NCBI GenBank assembly: GCA_937915285.1
Contig: CALDNG010000039.1
Location: 1 to 26,713 of the forward strand
Source of the DNA: an uncultured Desulfomonile sp.
GTDB lineage: Bacteria; Desulfobacterota; Desulfomonilia; Desulfomonilales; Desulfomonilaceae
Direction: 5' to 3'
DNA: 26,713 nucleotides
Below the pieces are notes generated by a model. The model was given only the letters and a program-made list of their open reading frames with translations. It did no database searches and was not told the origin of the DNA. Made by a program: the position numbers and the translations under genes. Within the stretch, counting starts at the first letter, position 1. Each line of letters opens with the position of its first letter. This document shows positions 7,351 through 15,204 of this stretch, piece by piece.

Positions 7351-8574
7351 TCAAACGCCCCTGTGATTTTCAATTCCGATAGCTAACTTCAAACACTGAC
7401 GCGCCATAACAAGTTCTTCGAAAGTCTTGATCACAAGTATTCTCGTCGAGGATTCTGTTGATGATATGTCAACAACTTCATTGTTTACGTTTTTTGAGCA
7501 ATCAGCGTTAATGTTCCTGTCTATGGAGAATCCAAGGCGCTCCGAGCCCCGCAGAACCAACTCACGGACGACGTCACTGTGTAGTCCGATGCCACCGGTG
7601 AAGATGAGTGCGTCACAGCCGCCCAAGACCATCAGCATCGAGCCGATGGAGCGTTTGATTTTGTAACAGAACGCTTCAAGCGCCAATACAGCCCGTTCAT
7701 CGTTGTTGGCCGCAGCCTTGGTAATTTCCCTCATGTCCCTGGACAAACCGCTGATTCCAAGTAAGCCGGATTTGCGGTAGAGCATATCCAGCAGTTCATC
7801 GGAAGTCATACCTTCTTCGCTCATTATGACTGGGATTAACCCCGGATCGATACTTCCCGATCGTGTTCCCATGATGAGGCCTTCCACTGAAGTCATTCCC
7901 ATGGTGGTATCGATTGATCTGCCGGAATCGACCGCAGTAATCGAACAGCCATTGCCGAGATGGCAGGATATCAGTTTCAATTCCGAAATATCTCTTTTCA
8001 GGAAAACGGCGGCCTTGCTTGTGACATATTCATTCGAATGTCCGTGATAGCCGATTCTCCTGTAGCCCTTCTCAGAAAAATACCTGTAAGGCAAGCCGTA
8101 AATTGCGGCCACATCCGGAATTGTCTTGTGAAAAGTCATATCAAAGACGGCGATGTGCAAGGAATTTGGAACGCGTTGCATACACTCCTCAATTTCCAGT
8201 GCAATCGCCGGATGGTGTAATGGGAAAAAGGGAATCATTCTTCTGATTTCAGAGATGACATCCGGGTTTATTCTCACTGGATCCTTGAACTTTCCTCCAT
8301 GGGCCACACGATGGCCAATGACTCTGAGTTCATCCAGACTGCTGATAGGTCCGAATTCCATCAAAACATGGAACAGCTCATCCAATGCTTGGCCGTGATC
8401 ATTTACGGGCAGGTCACGTCTAACCGGGGAGGAACCTTCTAATTCGTATAAATGGTTTGATCTGTCCAATCCTATACGGTCGATAGTTCCAGACATCAGC
8501 GTGCGCTCGCCGTCCATCTCGAACAGGTTGTACTTCAGTGAGGAACTACCGTTATTTAGGATGAGTATCTTCAT
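7351..8574 (-). CDS. ackA: Acetate kinase
   Basis: A 407-residue acetate kinase, full length for the family. It interconverts acetyl phosphate plus ADP with acetate plus ATP in the cytosol. The family opening ILILNNGSSSLKYNLF (2-18), the RVAHGG stretch near residue 88-93, HLGNGCSITAVDSGRSIDT with the following TSVEGLIMGTRSGSIDPG, and a C-terminal VIKTFEELVMARQ are all present. It follows lutC by 12 bp with only a weak ribosome site, so it is probably in the lutABC transcript. In this setting it would gain ATP by substrate-level phosphorylation when lactate is oxidised to acetate. No phosphotransacetylase gene is in the window, so Pta must be encoded elsewhere. Confidence 0.96.
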   Translation of the reverse strand: MKILILNNGSSSLKYNLFEMDGERTLMSGTIDRIGLDRSNHLYELEGSSPVRRDLPVNDHGQALDELFHVLMEFGPISSLDELRVIGHRVAHGGKFKDPVRINPDVISEIRRMIPFFPLHHPAIALEIEECMQRVPNSLHIAVFDMTFHKTIPDVAAIYGLPYRYFSEKGYRRIGYHGHSNEYVTSKAAVFLKRDISELKLISCHLGNGCSITAVDSGRSIDTTMGMTSVEGLIMGTRSGSIDPGLIPVIMSEEGMTSDELLDMLYRKSGLLGISGLSRDMREITKAAANNDERAVLALEAFCYKIKRSIGSMLMVLGGCDALIFTGGIGLHSDVVRELVLRGSERLGFSIDRNINADCSKNVNNEVVDISSTESSTRILVIKTFEELVMARQCLKLAIGIENHRGV

Positions 8575-8586
8575 GTTTGTTCTTGG

Positions 8587-9084
8587 TCACACCACTATGA
8601 TTGTAACCTGTTCCGGTCCATGGACTCCTATGGTGAGGGTCAGCTCAATATCCGCTGTTCGGCTTGGACCAGAGATTAGGGTAACATTCGTGGGTGGTGG
8701 AACCGGAAGACTACCAAAGAAATCATCTAGTGTTTCAAAAATGGAGTCGGCCTTTACAATAGCAATGTGATGGTTAGGTAGAAGACTCGATTGAACAGCT
8801 CTACGGTTTGCGCTAGTGCAAACAAGGCTGCCGGTCTCAGCTATTGCCCCATCAACGTGTTCAACGCAAAAGGCTGCCCCCTCATAACCTGATGTCAATC
8901 TGTCCTTGGGAATACGCACTGATTTCTCAACATCAGACACTCTTCTGAGATATATTGAGCCGGCTTTGGCAGTTACGGCATTGATCACCGAATTCATTTC
9001 CTTCGTGCTGCCGACGCGGACAGGATCAGCAGCCACCTTGGCCGCATTCTCCATGAAGCGTTTTATAATGGAATCACTTGTCAC
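8587..9084 (-). CDS. lutC: LutC-like LUD-domain protein
   Basis: A 165-residue LUD-domain (YkgG/LutC) protein, the third component of the LutABC L-lactate oxidation complex. The family-typical AIAETGSLVCTSAN is at about 80-93, then LLPNHHIAIVKAD and a C-terminal ISGPSRTADIELTLTIGVHGP with the conserved GPSRTADIE. It is somewhat shorter than many LutC proteins. Its ATG overlaps the lutB stop by 4 bp (ATGA), so translation is coupled. The biochemical job of LutC is unclear even in studied species, but lactate growth needs all three Lut proteins in Bacillus subtilis. Confidence 0.88.
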   Translation of the reverse strand: MTSDSIIKRFMENAAKVAADPVRVGSTKEMNSVINAVTAKAGSIYLRRVSDVEKSVRIPKDRLTSGYEGAAFCVEHVDGAIAETGSLVCTSANRRAVQSSLLPNHHIAIVKADSIFETLDDFFGSLPVPPPTNVTLISGPSRTADIELTLTIGVHGPEQVTIIVV

Positions 9085-10442
9085 AACACCCTCCTCTTGA
9101 AGGAAACGGGAACCGGTTTGGGCAGTCTGTCAACCGTTTGTTTGTCAAGCAGACGGGCTATAGGCCAGGCAGCGTTTGCCGCCTTCTGCCCAAGTTCAAA
9201 CAGTTTTGGATGCTTTGCTGCTGCCCCAAAGCCCCACATTCCTATTGATTCAAGCTCCGGAGCAAGCCCATTTTCTACCTTGATCTCCCGCAGCCTGTTG
9301 ATGAGTTTGGCCAGAGGCACCTTAACAGGGCAAACATCAGAGCAGGCTCCGCAGAGCGTTGACGCGTCCAGTAAGGGATGCGCCCTCTCCAGCCCATTTA
9401 GAACTGCGCTAAGTATTACTCCCATGGGGCCGGGATACGTGGAATCATAGGCATGACCGCCAATCATTCCGTACACCGGGCATACATTCATGCACGCTCC
9501 GCATCTTATACACTTGAGTATTTCTTTGCAGTCACTTTTAACTATCTCACTGCGTCCATTATCCAGAAGCACTATGTGAAGATGCTTGGCGCCCGTGGAA
9601 TCAGCTTCTTTTCTGACTCCTGTGATGAGTGAAAAATAGCTGGTCAGGACCTGACCGGTAGCTGAGCGTGGAAGCAGTCTGAGGAAAAGAGCCAGATCGG
9701 ATAGTTTTGGCAATATTTTTTCGATAGCCGTTATGGCAATGTGCAATGGAGGAAGCGTGGTAACCATTCTTCCATTACCTTCGTTGGTCACTAGTGAAAT
9801 GCTGCCCGTCTCCGCTATCGCAAAATTAGAACCACTGATAGCCGCTGGAGCTGTAATGAATTCTTCACGTAGAATTTTTTTGGCTGTTTTGGTGAGTGTG
9901 GTAGGGTCATCGGTGAATTCGCAGCCGAGTTTCTCACAGAACAACTGGCCAACTTGCTGACGGCTTTTATGAATGGCCGGGACAATGATGTGCGACGGAG
10001 TTTCACCAGCAATCTGAATTATGTATTCGCCGAGATCCGTTTCTACAACCTTTATCCCCTCTTTTTCCAGATAGGCGTTCAGATGGATTTCTTCGCTAAT
10101 CATAGATTTTGATTTAACGACCTTGTCTGCGCCGTAATCCTTCAGGAGGGATGCCACTATGTCACAAGCTATTGATGAATCTTTGGCCCGATGAACCACC
10201 GCTCCAGCCTTGGTGGCGTTTTTTGAGAACATATCGACATATTCTCCGATATTGTTCAGAACATCCATCCTTATCTCGGAGGCCCTTTCACGCCATTCCT
10301 CAAACGGATTGTCGCCAATGGCGTCTACCCTCTTTTTGCCGAAAGTACTGGTGATGTTGCGCATGGCAGTTCTCAGCGAGGGGTTGTTCAAGGCGTTGGC
10401 TGCATTTGATTTAAACGAAACAGGAGCCTGATTCTTGTTCAT
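9081..10442 (-). CDS. lutB: LutB-like iron-sulfur LUD protein
   Basis: A 453-residue protein with an N-terminal LUD domain (about 60-300, including AETGSISLVTNEGNGRM at 210-226) and a C-terminal ferredoxin-like region. That region has C311xxC314xxC317xxxC321P and a second set, C364GAC367SDVC371P. This is the electron-transferring LutB of the L-lactate oxidation complex. The frame runs up to 10532, but GGAGG lies 7 nt before the ATG at 10442, and that ATG overlaps the lutA stop as ATGA. The upstream extension would be Gly/Cys-rich and overlap lutA out of frame, so it is rejected. The lutC start overlaps its 3' end in the same way. Confidence 0.92.
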   Translation of the reverse strand: MNKNQAPVSFKSNAANALNNPSLRTAMRNITSTFGKKRVDAIGDNPFEEWRERASEIRMDVLNNIGEYVDMFSKNATKAGAVVHRAKDSSIACDIVASLLKDYGADKVVKSKSMISEEIHLNAYLEKEGIKVVETDLGEYIIQIAGETPSHIIVPAIHKSRQQVGQLFCEKLGCEFTDDPTTLTKTAKKILREEFITAPAAISGSNFAIAETGSISLVTNEGNGRMVTTLPPLHIAITAIEKILPKLSDLALFLRLLPRSATGQVLTSYFSLITGVRKEADSTGAKHLHIVLLDNGRSEIVKSDCKEILKCIRCGACMNVCPVYGMIGGHAYDSTYPGPMGVILSAVLNGLERAHPLLDASTLCGACSDVCPVKVPLAKLINRLREIKVENGLAPELESIGMWGFGAAAKHPKLFELGQKAANAAWPIARLLDKQTVDRLPKPVPVSFKRRVL

Positions 10443-11164
10443 TTCAATCCCTCCGCCAGAATGACCGCCAGGTGTTTCACATCCACAGAGACCCCCCTGC
10501 GTTTGACCGCATCCGAAATGTTCATCAGACAACCGTGATCACAACCTGTCACCGTATCTGCGCCTGACTCAAGTATCGTGTCCAGTTTTTCATCGGCCAG
10601 GGCCATCGACACCTCTGGTAATTTGGCCATGAAAACCCCACCAAAACCGCAGCAACGGTCTGCCGATGGCATTGGACAGAATTCTGCTCCCTCAATGGAT
10701 CGGATAAGCTGGATAGGCTCTTCCCTAACCCCTAGCTCACGAGTCAACTGGCACGATGCGTGGTAGGTAATTTTTCTATTTCCTACGAATCCCTGTTCAT
10801 GAGCATGGAGCACGTGAACGAGAAACTGCGACAGCTCAAACGTTCTTGAAGCGAGTTCGGTAGCTGCCTGGAACATACGGTGATTGTCATGAAACATTTC
10901 GGGATAATGGTTTTTAACCATGGATGCGCAAGATCCAGATGGAATTACCACCGGATCTGAACCCTTGAATACCGAAATGAAATGCTCGGCCGCTTTGCGA
11001 GCCTGTTTTGCGTGCCCACCGCTGTTCGGCGGTTTACCGCAACATGTCTGCTCCCTGGGAAAGGCGACCTCAACACCCATGTGTTTCAGAAGCTTGACAA
11101 CTGCCTCGCCTGTTTCGGGATAGAAAGTATCAATTAAGCAGGTAGCGAATAATTGCACCCTCAT
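10439..11164 (-). CDS. lutA: LutA-like (Fe-S)-binding CCG-domain protein
   Basis: A 241-residue protein with two CCG (cysteine-rich) domains. The first has TCCGKPPNSGGH (CCG at 41-43); the second has HASCQL (135-140) and RCCGFGGVF (CCG at 171-173). Such pairs bind Fe-S clusters in LutA, GlpC and heterodisulfide-reductase-like subunits. It is the first gene of lutABC, acting in L-lactate to pyruvate oxidation. The ATG has GAGGTGAACT directly before it. The 187-bp leader upstream contains a strong hairpin (11191-11217) and a CAACATG element also found at the glcD promoter. Full-length for the family. Confidence 0.92.
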   Translation of the reverse strand: MRVQLFATCLIDTFYPETGEAVVKLLKHMGVEVAFPREQTCCGKPPNSGGHAKQARKAAEHFISVFKGSDPVVIPSGSCASMVKNHYPEMFHDNHRMFQAATELASRTFELSQFLVHVLHAHEQGFVGNRKITYHASCQLTRELGVREEPIQLIRSIEGAEFCPMPSADRCCGFGGVFMAKLPEVSMALADEKLDTILESGADTVTGCDHGCLMNISDAVKRRGVSVDVKHLAVILAEGLK

Positions 11165-11190
11165 AGTTCACCTCAGTCTTGACAACATGG

Positions 11191-11217
11191 GCTTCAGGGC
11201 CAGGATGCCACTGAAGC
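11191..11217 (-). promoter_or_regulatory. Leader hairpin upstream of lutA
   Basis: In transcript sense, GCTTCAG (11217..11211) pairs perfectly with CTGAAGC (11197..11191), and inside it GGC pairs with GCC after a single bulged T, leaving a 6-nt loop: about 10 bp in 27 nt. It ends some 26 nt before the lutA ATG, close to the ribosome site. No U-tract follows, so a terminator is unlikely; a leader structure affecting translation, RNA stability or regulator binding is more plausible. Confidence 0.5.
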
Positions 11218-11304
11218 TTGGTCGGTTGAATTTGCTACGGCTATTTCGTTTTATTAAATCTGTAACCCGGAAAATCTATCATATCCAGACGTGTTAATAA
11301 ATAC

Positions 11305-11321
11305 TTATCTAATTGAGATAA
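11305..11321. repeat. AT-rich inverted repeat upstream of lutA
   Basis: TTATCT (11305-11310) and AGATAA (11316-11321) form a perfect 6-bp inverted repeat around 5 nt. It lies 30 bp after the end of the small protein gene and about 140 bp before lutA. It could be an operator or part of a weak terminator for the upstream gene; the sequence alone does not decide. Confidence 0.3.
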
Positions 11322-11351
11322 AACCGGTCTTGAACATTGATTCTGCATGAA

Positions 11352-11654
11352 TTACCGGGTGATTCCACGAGTCCTGATAAAATATCTCCCCTGGTTGGTT
11401 TTCACAATAATTCCGTCTTCAAGCATGTAAATTATAGCCCTGTCAAACAGGAATGCAAGAAATTGTCCATCGTTAACATGTTTTCGCCATGTCAATTCAA
11501 TCGCCATTAAAGGATTGAAGGCCTCCTGGGATTCGAGGTAGCCGACGATGGATTCAGCCACTTTGTCTACCTTGCGGTCGACAAAAGAACGGGCCATGAA
11601 ATAGACTGCAACCAATAATCCAATTCCCAAGAATATTTTGACAGGGACTGCCAT
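11352..11654 (-). CDS. Small membrane-anchored protein of unknown function
   Basis: A 100-residue protein with one N-terminal hydrophobic segment (about residues 5-22) followed by a basic turn (RSFVDRKVDK), so probably a single-pass inner-membrane anchor with the remainder as a soluble domain. That soluble part, about 30-100, is mixed helical with a C-terminal DGIIVKTNQGRYFIRTRG that looks like a beta hairpin. I recognise no family. GGGGG stands 6 nt before the ATG. It sits between livF and lutA, same strand, 108 bp after livF, and may have its own promoter (11705-11732). No link to transport or lactate use is shown. Confidence 0.65.
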   Translation of the reverse strand: MAVPVKIFLGIGLLVAVYFMARSFVDRKVDKVAESIVGYLESQEAFNPLMAIELTWRKHVNDGQFLAFLFDRAIIYMLEDGIIVKTNQGRYFIRTRGITR

Positions 11655-11704
11655 CTTGAACCCCCGCTAGCCAAGCACGACATTAAAAAGGGAAGCCCTC
11701 CAGC

Positions 11705-11732
11705 CGTATAGATTTCTTGGTCAAAGCGTCAA
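11705..11732 (-). promoter_or_regulatory. Possible sigma70-type promoter of the 100-residue gene
   Basis: In minus-strand sense TTGACG (11732..11727) and TATACG (11710..11705) are separated by 16 nt. Transcription would begin near 11698, leaving a leader of about 44 nt before the ATG at 11654. The hexamers are decent but not perfect. Confidence 0.35.
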
Positions 11733-11762
11733 GATAAATTGTTGCAAACTATCATTTAACAA

Positions 11763-12467
11763 CTATACAGCCAGATACTTCTTCTTGATGTCTTCGTCAT
11801 TCTGCAGTTCAGCGACGCTTCCATGATATTTTATGTGGCCATTATCGACAATATAGGCCCTGTCTGAATGTTTTAGGGCAAACTTTACGTTTTGCTCAGA
11901 AAGAAGAACGGTTATTCCTTCCTGTTTGAGCAGGTCAATCATGTCTCCGAGCACCTTGACGATCACCGGAGCCAATCCCTCGGATGGCTCGTCGAGCAGT
12001 ACCAGATCCGGATTCCCCATCAGGGTTCTGCTTATTGTAAGCATCTGCTGTTCACCGCCGCTGAGGTTTCCTGCCCGCCGCTTGGACAGCTCATCCAGGC
12101 GCGGGAATATTTCAAATATCTTTTCAAGACTCCATGGATTCCTGGAGCCTGTGCCCTTCTTGGTTCCAACCTCAAGGTTAGCTTGAACCGTCAGGTCTGG
12201 AAATATCCTTCGATCTTCGGGAACAAATCCAATGCCTTTTCTGGCTGTCTTGAATGGAGCTAAACCGGTGATATCCTCACCGTTGAAAACAACCCGGCCG
12301 CCTTTGGGGGCTGTCAAGCCCATGATGCTGCGCATGGTAGTGGTTTTTCCAGCTCCGTTACGTCCCAGAAGGACAACGGTCTCGCCCTGATTGACTTCGA
12401 GGGACACGTCGAATAATATGTGGCTAAGTCCATAATAAGTATTAATGTTTTCAACCACTAACTGCAT
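11763..12467 (-). CDS. livF: Branched-chain amino acid-type ABC transporter ATPase LivF
   Basis: A 234-residue ABC ATPase of the LivF type, one of the two cytoplasmic ATPases of a HAAT-family importer. Walker A is GRNGAGKTT (about 35-43), the signature LSGGEQQML (about 133-141) and Walker B LVLLDEPSEGLAP follow, then an H-like loop region VLLSEQNVKFAL. The short length and the SEQN in place of the usual H-loop wording are typical of LivF. It begins 2 nt after the livG stop and is the last of the five liv genes. Confidence 0.95.
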   Translation of the reverse strand: MQLVVENINTYYGLSHILFDVSLEVNQGETVVLLGRNGAGKTTTMRSIMGLTAPKGGRVVFNGEDITGLAPFKTARKGIGFVPEDRRIFPDLTVQANLEVGTKKGTGSRNPWSLEKIFEIFPRLDELSKRRAGNLSGGEQQMLTISRTLMGNPDLVLLDEPSEGLAPVIVKVLGDMIDLLKQEGITVLLSEQNVKFALKHSDRAYIVDNGHIKYHGSVAELQNDEDIKKKYLAV

Positions 12468-12469
12468 GT

Positions 12470-13225
12470 TCAGACCTCTTCTCCGAGGTAGGCTTCAATA
12501 ACCTGGGGGTTTGCGGATATCTGTTCTGGAGTCCCTTCCGCCAGGAGTGTCTTGTAGCAAAGCACTCTAACCTTCTGGGAAATGCCGAAAACGATATCCA
12601 TGTCATGCTCTATAAAAAGCATTGTCAGATCAAGACGTTCCCATAAATTCTTCACCAGCTCCACAGTCTGCTTGCGCTCTTCGGGACTCATACCTGCAGT
12701 CGGCTCGTCAAGTAGCAACAATTTTGGTTTTAGGGCCAGCGCAATCGCAATATCCAGCCTTTTCTGGTTTCCATGAGCCAATACTCCGCTCTGACGTTCA
12801 GCCATACCTTCTAGTTCCACACTCTTTAGCAGTTCGTAGGCTTCCGAATATACTTTGTCCCTCTTCCTGAAAGCCTTGAACATGTTTAGGTTACCATGTT
12901 CCCTGGTGATGATGGTGGTCACGACATTCTCGAGAACAGACATGCGCGGAAAAATACTTGTTCTCTGGAAGGCTCTTGCCATTCCCAATTTTACTATTTC
13001 AAAAGGCTGTTTTCCAACGATGTCCTGGCCCATGAACAAAACTTCACCTCTATCAGGGACCAGGTGACCTGTGATGAGATTGAACATCGTCGTTTTTCCG
13101 GCGCCGTTTGGGCCGATTATGGAACTAAGTTCGCCCTCTTCAACGGTATAACTTATGTCGTTAAATACCTGGGCCCCATCAAACGACTTGGAAAGGTTCA
13201 CGACCTCGAGAACGGGTTTAGCCAT
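12470..13225 (-). CDS. livG: Branched-chain amino acid-type ABC transporter ATPase LivG
   Basis: A 251-residue LivG-type ABC ATPase. Walker A GPNGAGKTT is near residues 38-46, Walker B LLLLDEPTAGMSPEE and the H-loop FIEHDMDIVF follow, and the LivG-typical C-terminal AEGTPEQISANPQVIEAYLG is intact. The signature loop reads LAHGNQKRLDIA where LivG proteins usually have LSYGQQRRLEIA, a mild variation. It pairs with LivF in the importer. The ATG lies 34 bp after livM without a strong Shine-Dalgarno. Confidence 0.95.
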   Translation of the reverse strand: MAKPVLEVVNLSKSFDGAQVFNDISYTVEEGELSSIIGPNGAGKTTMFNLITGHLVPDRGEVLFMGQDIVGKQPFEIVKLGMARAFQRTSIFPRMSVLENVVTTIITREHGNLNMFKAFRKRDKVYSEAYELLKSVELEGMAERQSGVLAHGNQKRLDIAIALALKPKLLLLDEPTAGMSPEERKQTVELVKNLWERLDLTMLFIEHDMDIVFGISQKVRVLCYKTLLAEGTPEQISANPQVIEAYLGEEV

Positions 13226-13259
13226 GGTTTATTTACACCGCCAGCCTTACAGGATTCTT

Positions 13260-14237
13260 TTATTCGGATTTAGAAAAGACTTTTCTGTAGATTCCCACCA
13301 AACCCGATGGGGCAAACAGCACAACCAGCAAAAGTATACAACCCAGGACTATGGCCCAGGTTTCGATCAAAGCCTTGTGAGCCTGTTGAAGAATTATCTT
13401 CAGGAACATCAGGACCGCAGCTCCAATAGCCGGTCCAACCAATGAATACATCCCGCCAACCAGGCTGGCGAGAATAGGTTCAGCCGATTTACTCCAATGA
13501 AGAAATTCCGTCTGGGCGAACCTGTTGAGTTCAGCGAACAGACCACCAGAAAGACCGGCAAAAGCCCCGGCTATAATAAAATTAAGCCATTGGTAGCTCC
13601 TGACATTTATGCCGATGAACTTCGAGCGCTCCATGTTCTCACGCACAGTTCGTATGGTAAGCCCGAAGGATGAGTTTACAATCATTCTCATCAGCATGAA
13701 GCACATAACAAAAATCAGCAGGCATAACAGATAATAATTGGTAGGGGTAAGTATTTCGGGCCGCGGTATGCCGTGTATGCCGTCATCGCCACCGGTAAAA
13801 GTGTACCACTGGAACACTATCATGTACAAGAGCTGACCAAAGGCTAAAGTCAGAATGGAGAAATACAAACCAATCAGTCTCACACAGAACCATCCAATGA
13901 TGGTGGCCGCAATTGCCGCTACTAAAGGCGCAGCGGCTAAAGCCAGATAGAACGGAACACTGGCCTTTTTCATCAGCAAGGCCACAGTATAGGCGCCTAC
14001 TCCAAAAAATGCGGCGTGTCCAAAACTCACCATTCCGCCAAAACCCAGAATCAGGTTCAGGCTCATGGCAAAAAGACCCATGATAATCATTTCCGTGGAT
14101 ACCCAAACCCAATATTCACCTATCTTGCCAAATTTCATCAGGACGAACGGCAAAGAAACCAGAAGGATAAGAACCAGCGCCGCTGCAATCCAGTTCATTT
14201 TGTTCGAGGATGTTTGTTCGAGATGTTGATCAGGCAT
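13260..14237 (-). CDS. livM: Branched-chain amino acid-type ABC permease LivM
   Basis: A 325-residue inner-membrane permease of the LivM type with about nine to ten hydrophobic segments. The family motif LNLILGFGGMVSFGHAAFFG is near residues 60-79, and VRENMERSKFIGINV (the EAA-like cytoplasmic loop) is in the middle. It would form the membrane channel with LivH. GGTGGAG is close before the ATG, and the gene starts 9 nt after the livH stop. Confidence 0.94.
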   Translation of the reverse strand: MPDQHLEQTSSNKMNWIAAALVLILLVSLPFVLMKFGKIGEYWVWVSTEMIIMGLFAMSLNLILGFGGMVSFGHAAFFGVGAYTVALLMKKASVPFYLALAAAPLVAAIAATIIGWFCVRLIGLYFSILTLAFGQLLYMIVFQWYTFTGGDDGIHGIPRPEILTPTNYYLLCLLIFVMCFMLMRMIVNSSFGLTIRTVRENMERSKFIGINVRSYQWLNFIIAGAFAGLSGGLFAELNRFAQTEFLHWSKSAEPILASLVGGMYSLVGPAIGAAVLMFLKIILQQAHKALIETWAIVLGCILLLVVLFAPSGLVGIYRKVFSKSE

Positions 14238-14246
14238 GCTCCACCG

Positions 14247-15131
14247 TTATCGCTCTGGTTTTCCAAAAAGACCCCAAGGTCTAATTATTAAAACGGCCGC
14301 CATTACCAGATAAGGGAATACAAGCGCCCAACGCCCAAACGGCAACTGAAAGAAGGTAATCCCTACTCCTATAATCAGAGACCCTAAAAGAGCGCCACCG
14401 ACACTGCCGAGTCCTCCAATTACCACCACGGCAAAGCTCTCAATGATTTTTTCCATTCCTATGCCAAGATCCACACTGGCCAAGGCCGCCACCAACACAC
14501 CTCCAAGTCCTGCCAGCCAGCAACCGAGCATGAATGTCGCCGTCATCACCCTGGAAACATTTACTCCAAGAGCGCCAAGGGTATCCGGAAAAGAAACCGC
14601 AGCCCTTATGATGTTTCCGGTCCTGGTTTTGTAAAGCAGCAGCCAAAGACCTAAAGCAATGACCGGTCCAATAACTAATATGAACACATTATAAGTCGGC
14701 AGGGCCAGTCCCATTATGTCCACAGAACCCGCGAGTAAGTCTGGACGAGCTACATTCCGAGGATCGCCACCCCATATGACTCTAACAACATCATCAAGAA
14801 TCAGGACCAGCGAGTATGTAAGAAGTAATTGAAGGAGATGCTCTTCCCTGTAGACGCGTCTGAACAAAGTCACCTCTACGACGAATCCAAGAATGGCTAC
14901 TGCAGGTGGGACTGCCACCAGCAATGCCAGGAAACTCAACATAGACCCGTCTGTCAGGGTGGCGCTCAAGGAATAAGCCAAATATGCGCCAATCATGTAA
15001 AGGGAACCGTGGGCAAAGTTGATGACCCGCAGGACACCAAAAACCAGACTCAGACCAGATGCTATGATGAACAACAACATCCCCTGACTCAGCCCATTGA
15101 GAAGCATAAACACGAAGTATTCAAAGGTCAT
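14247..15131 (-). CDS. livH: Branched-chain amino acid-type ABC permease LivH
   Basis: A 294-residue LivH-type inner-membrane permease with eight or so hydrophobic segments and the family opening SGLSLVFGVLRVINFAHGS, followed by VVVIGGLGSVGGALLG near the C-terminus. It would pair with LivM. The frame runs up to a GTG at 15173, but that codon lies inside the perfect hairpin 15166-15191 and the extra 14 residues are not typical; the ATG at 15131, with GGGA upstream, begins at the usual LivH N-terminus and is preferred. Confidence 0.92.
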   Translation of the reverse strand: MTFEYFVFMLLNGLSQGMLLFIIASGLSLVFGVLRVINFAHGSLYMIGAYLAYSLSATLTDGSMLSFLALLVAVPPAVAILGFVVEVTLFRRVYREEHLLQLLLTYSLVLILDDVVRVIWGGDPRNVARPDLLAGSVDIMGLALPTYNVFILVIGPVIALGLWLLLYKTRTGNIIRAAVSFPDTLGALGVNVSRVMTATFMLGCWLAGLGGVLVAALASVDLGIGMEKIIESFAVVVIGGLGSVGGALLGSLIIGVGITFFQLPFGRWALVFPYLVMAAVLIIRPWGLFGKPER

Positions 15132-15165
15132 GATTTTTCCCGAATGATAGTCGACATATAGGAAA

Positions 15166-15191
15166 CGCCTCACATCCTGAAATGTGAGGCG
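15166..15191 (-). promoter_or_regulatory. Perfect hairpin between livK and livH
   Basis: CGCCTCACAT (15166-15175) and ATGTGAGGCG (15182-15191) form a perfect 10-bp stem with a 6-nt loop, 13 nt past the livK stop. No U-run follows in transcript sense, so it is probably not a full terminator. Hairpins at this place commonly protect the binding-protein part of the message, raising its level above that of the permease genes. That role here is inferred. Confidence 0.75.
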
Positions 15192-15204
15192 CCTAGCGTT
15201 AGCG

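Noticed and set aside
10443..10532. 30-residue Gly/Cys-rich N-terminal extension of lutB
   Set aside because: It overlaps lutA in another frame, and a strong Shine-Dalgarno supports the ATG at 10442.
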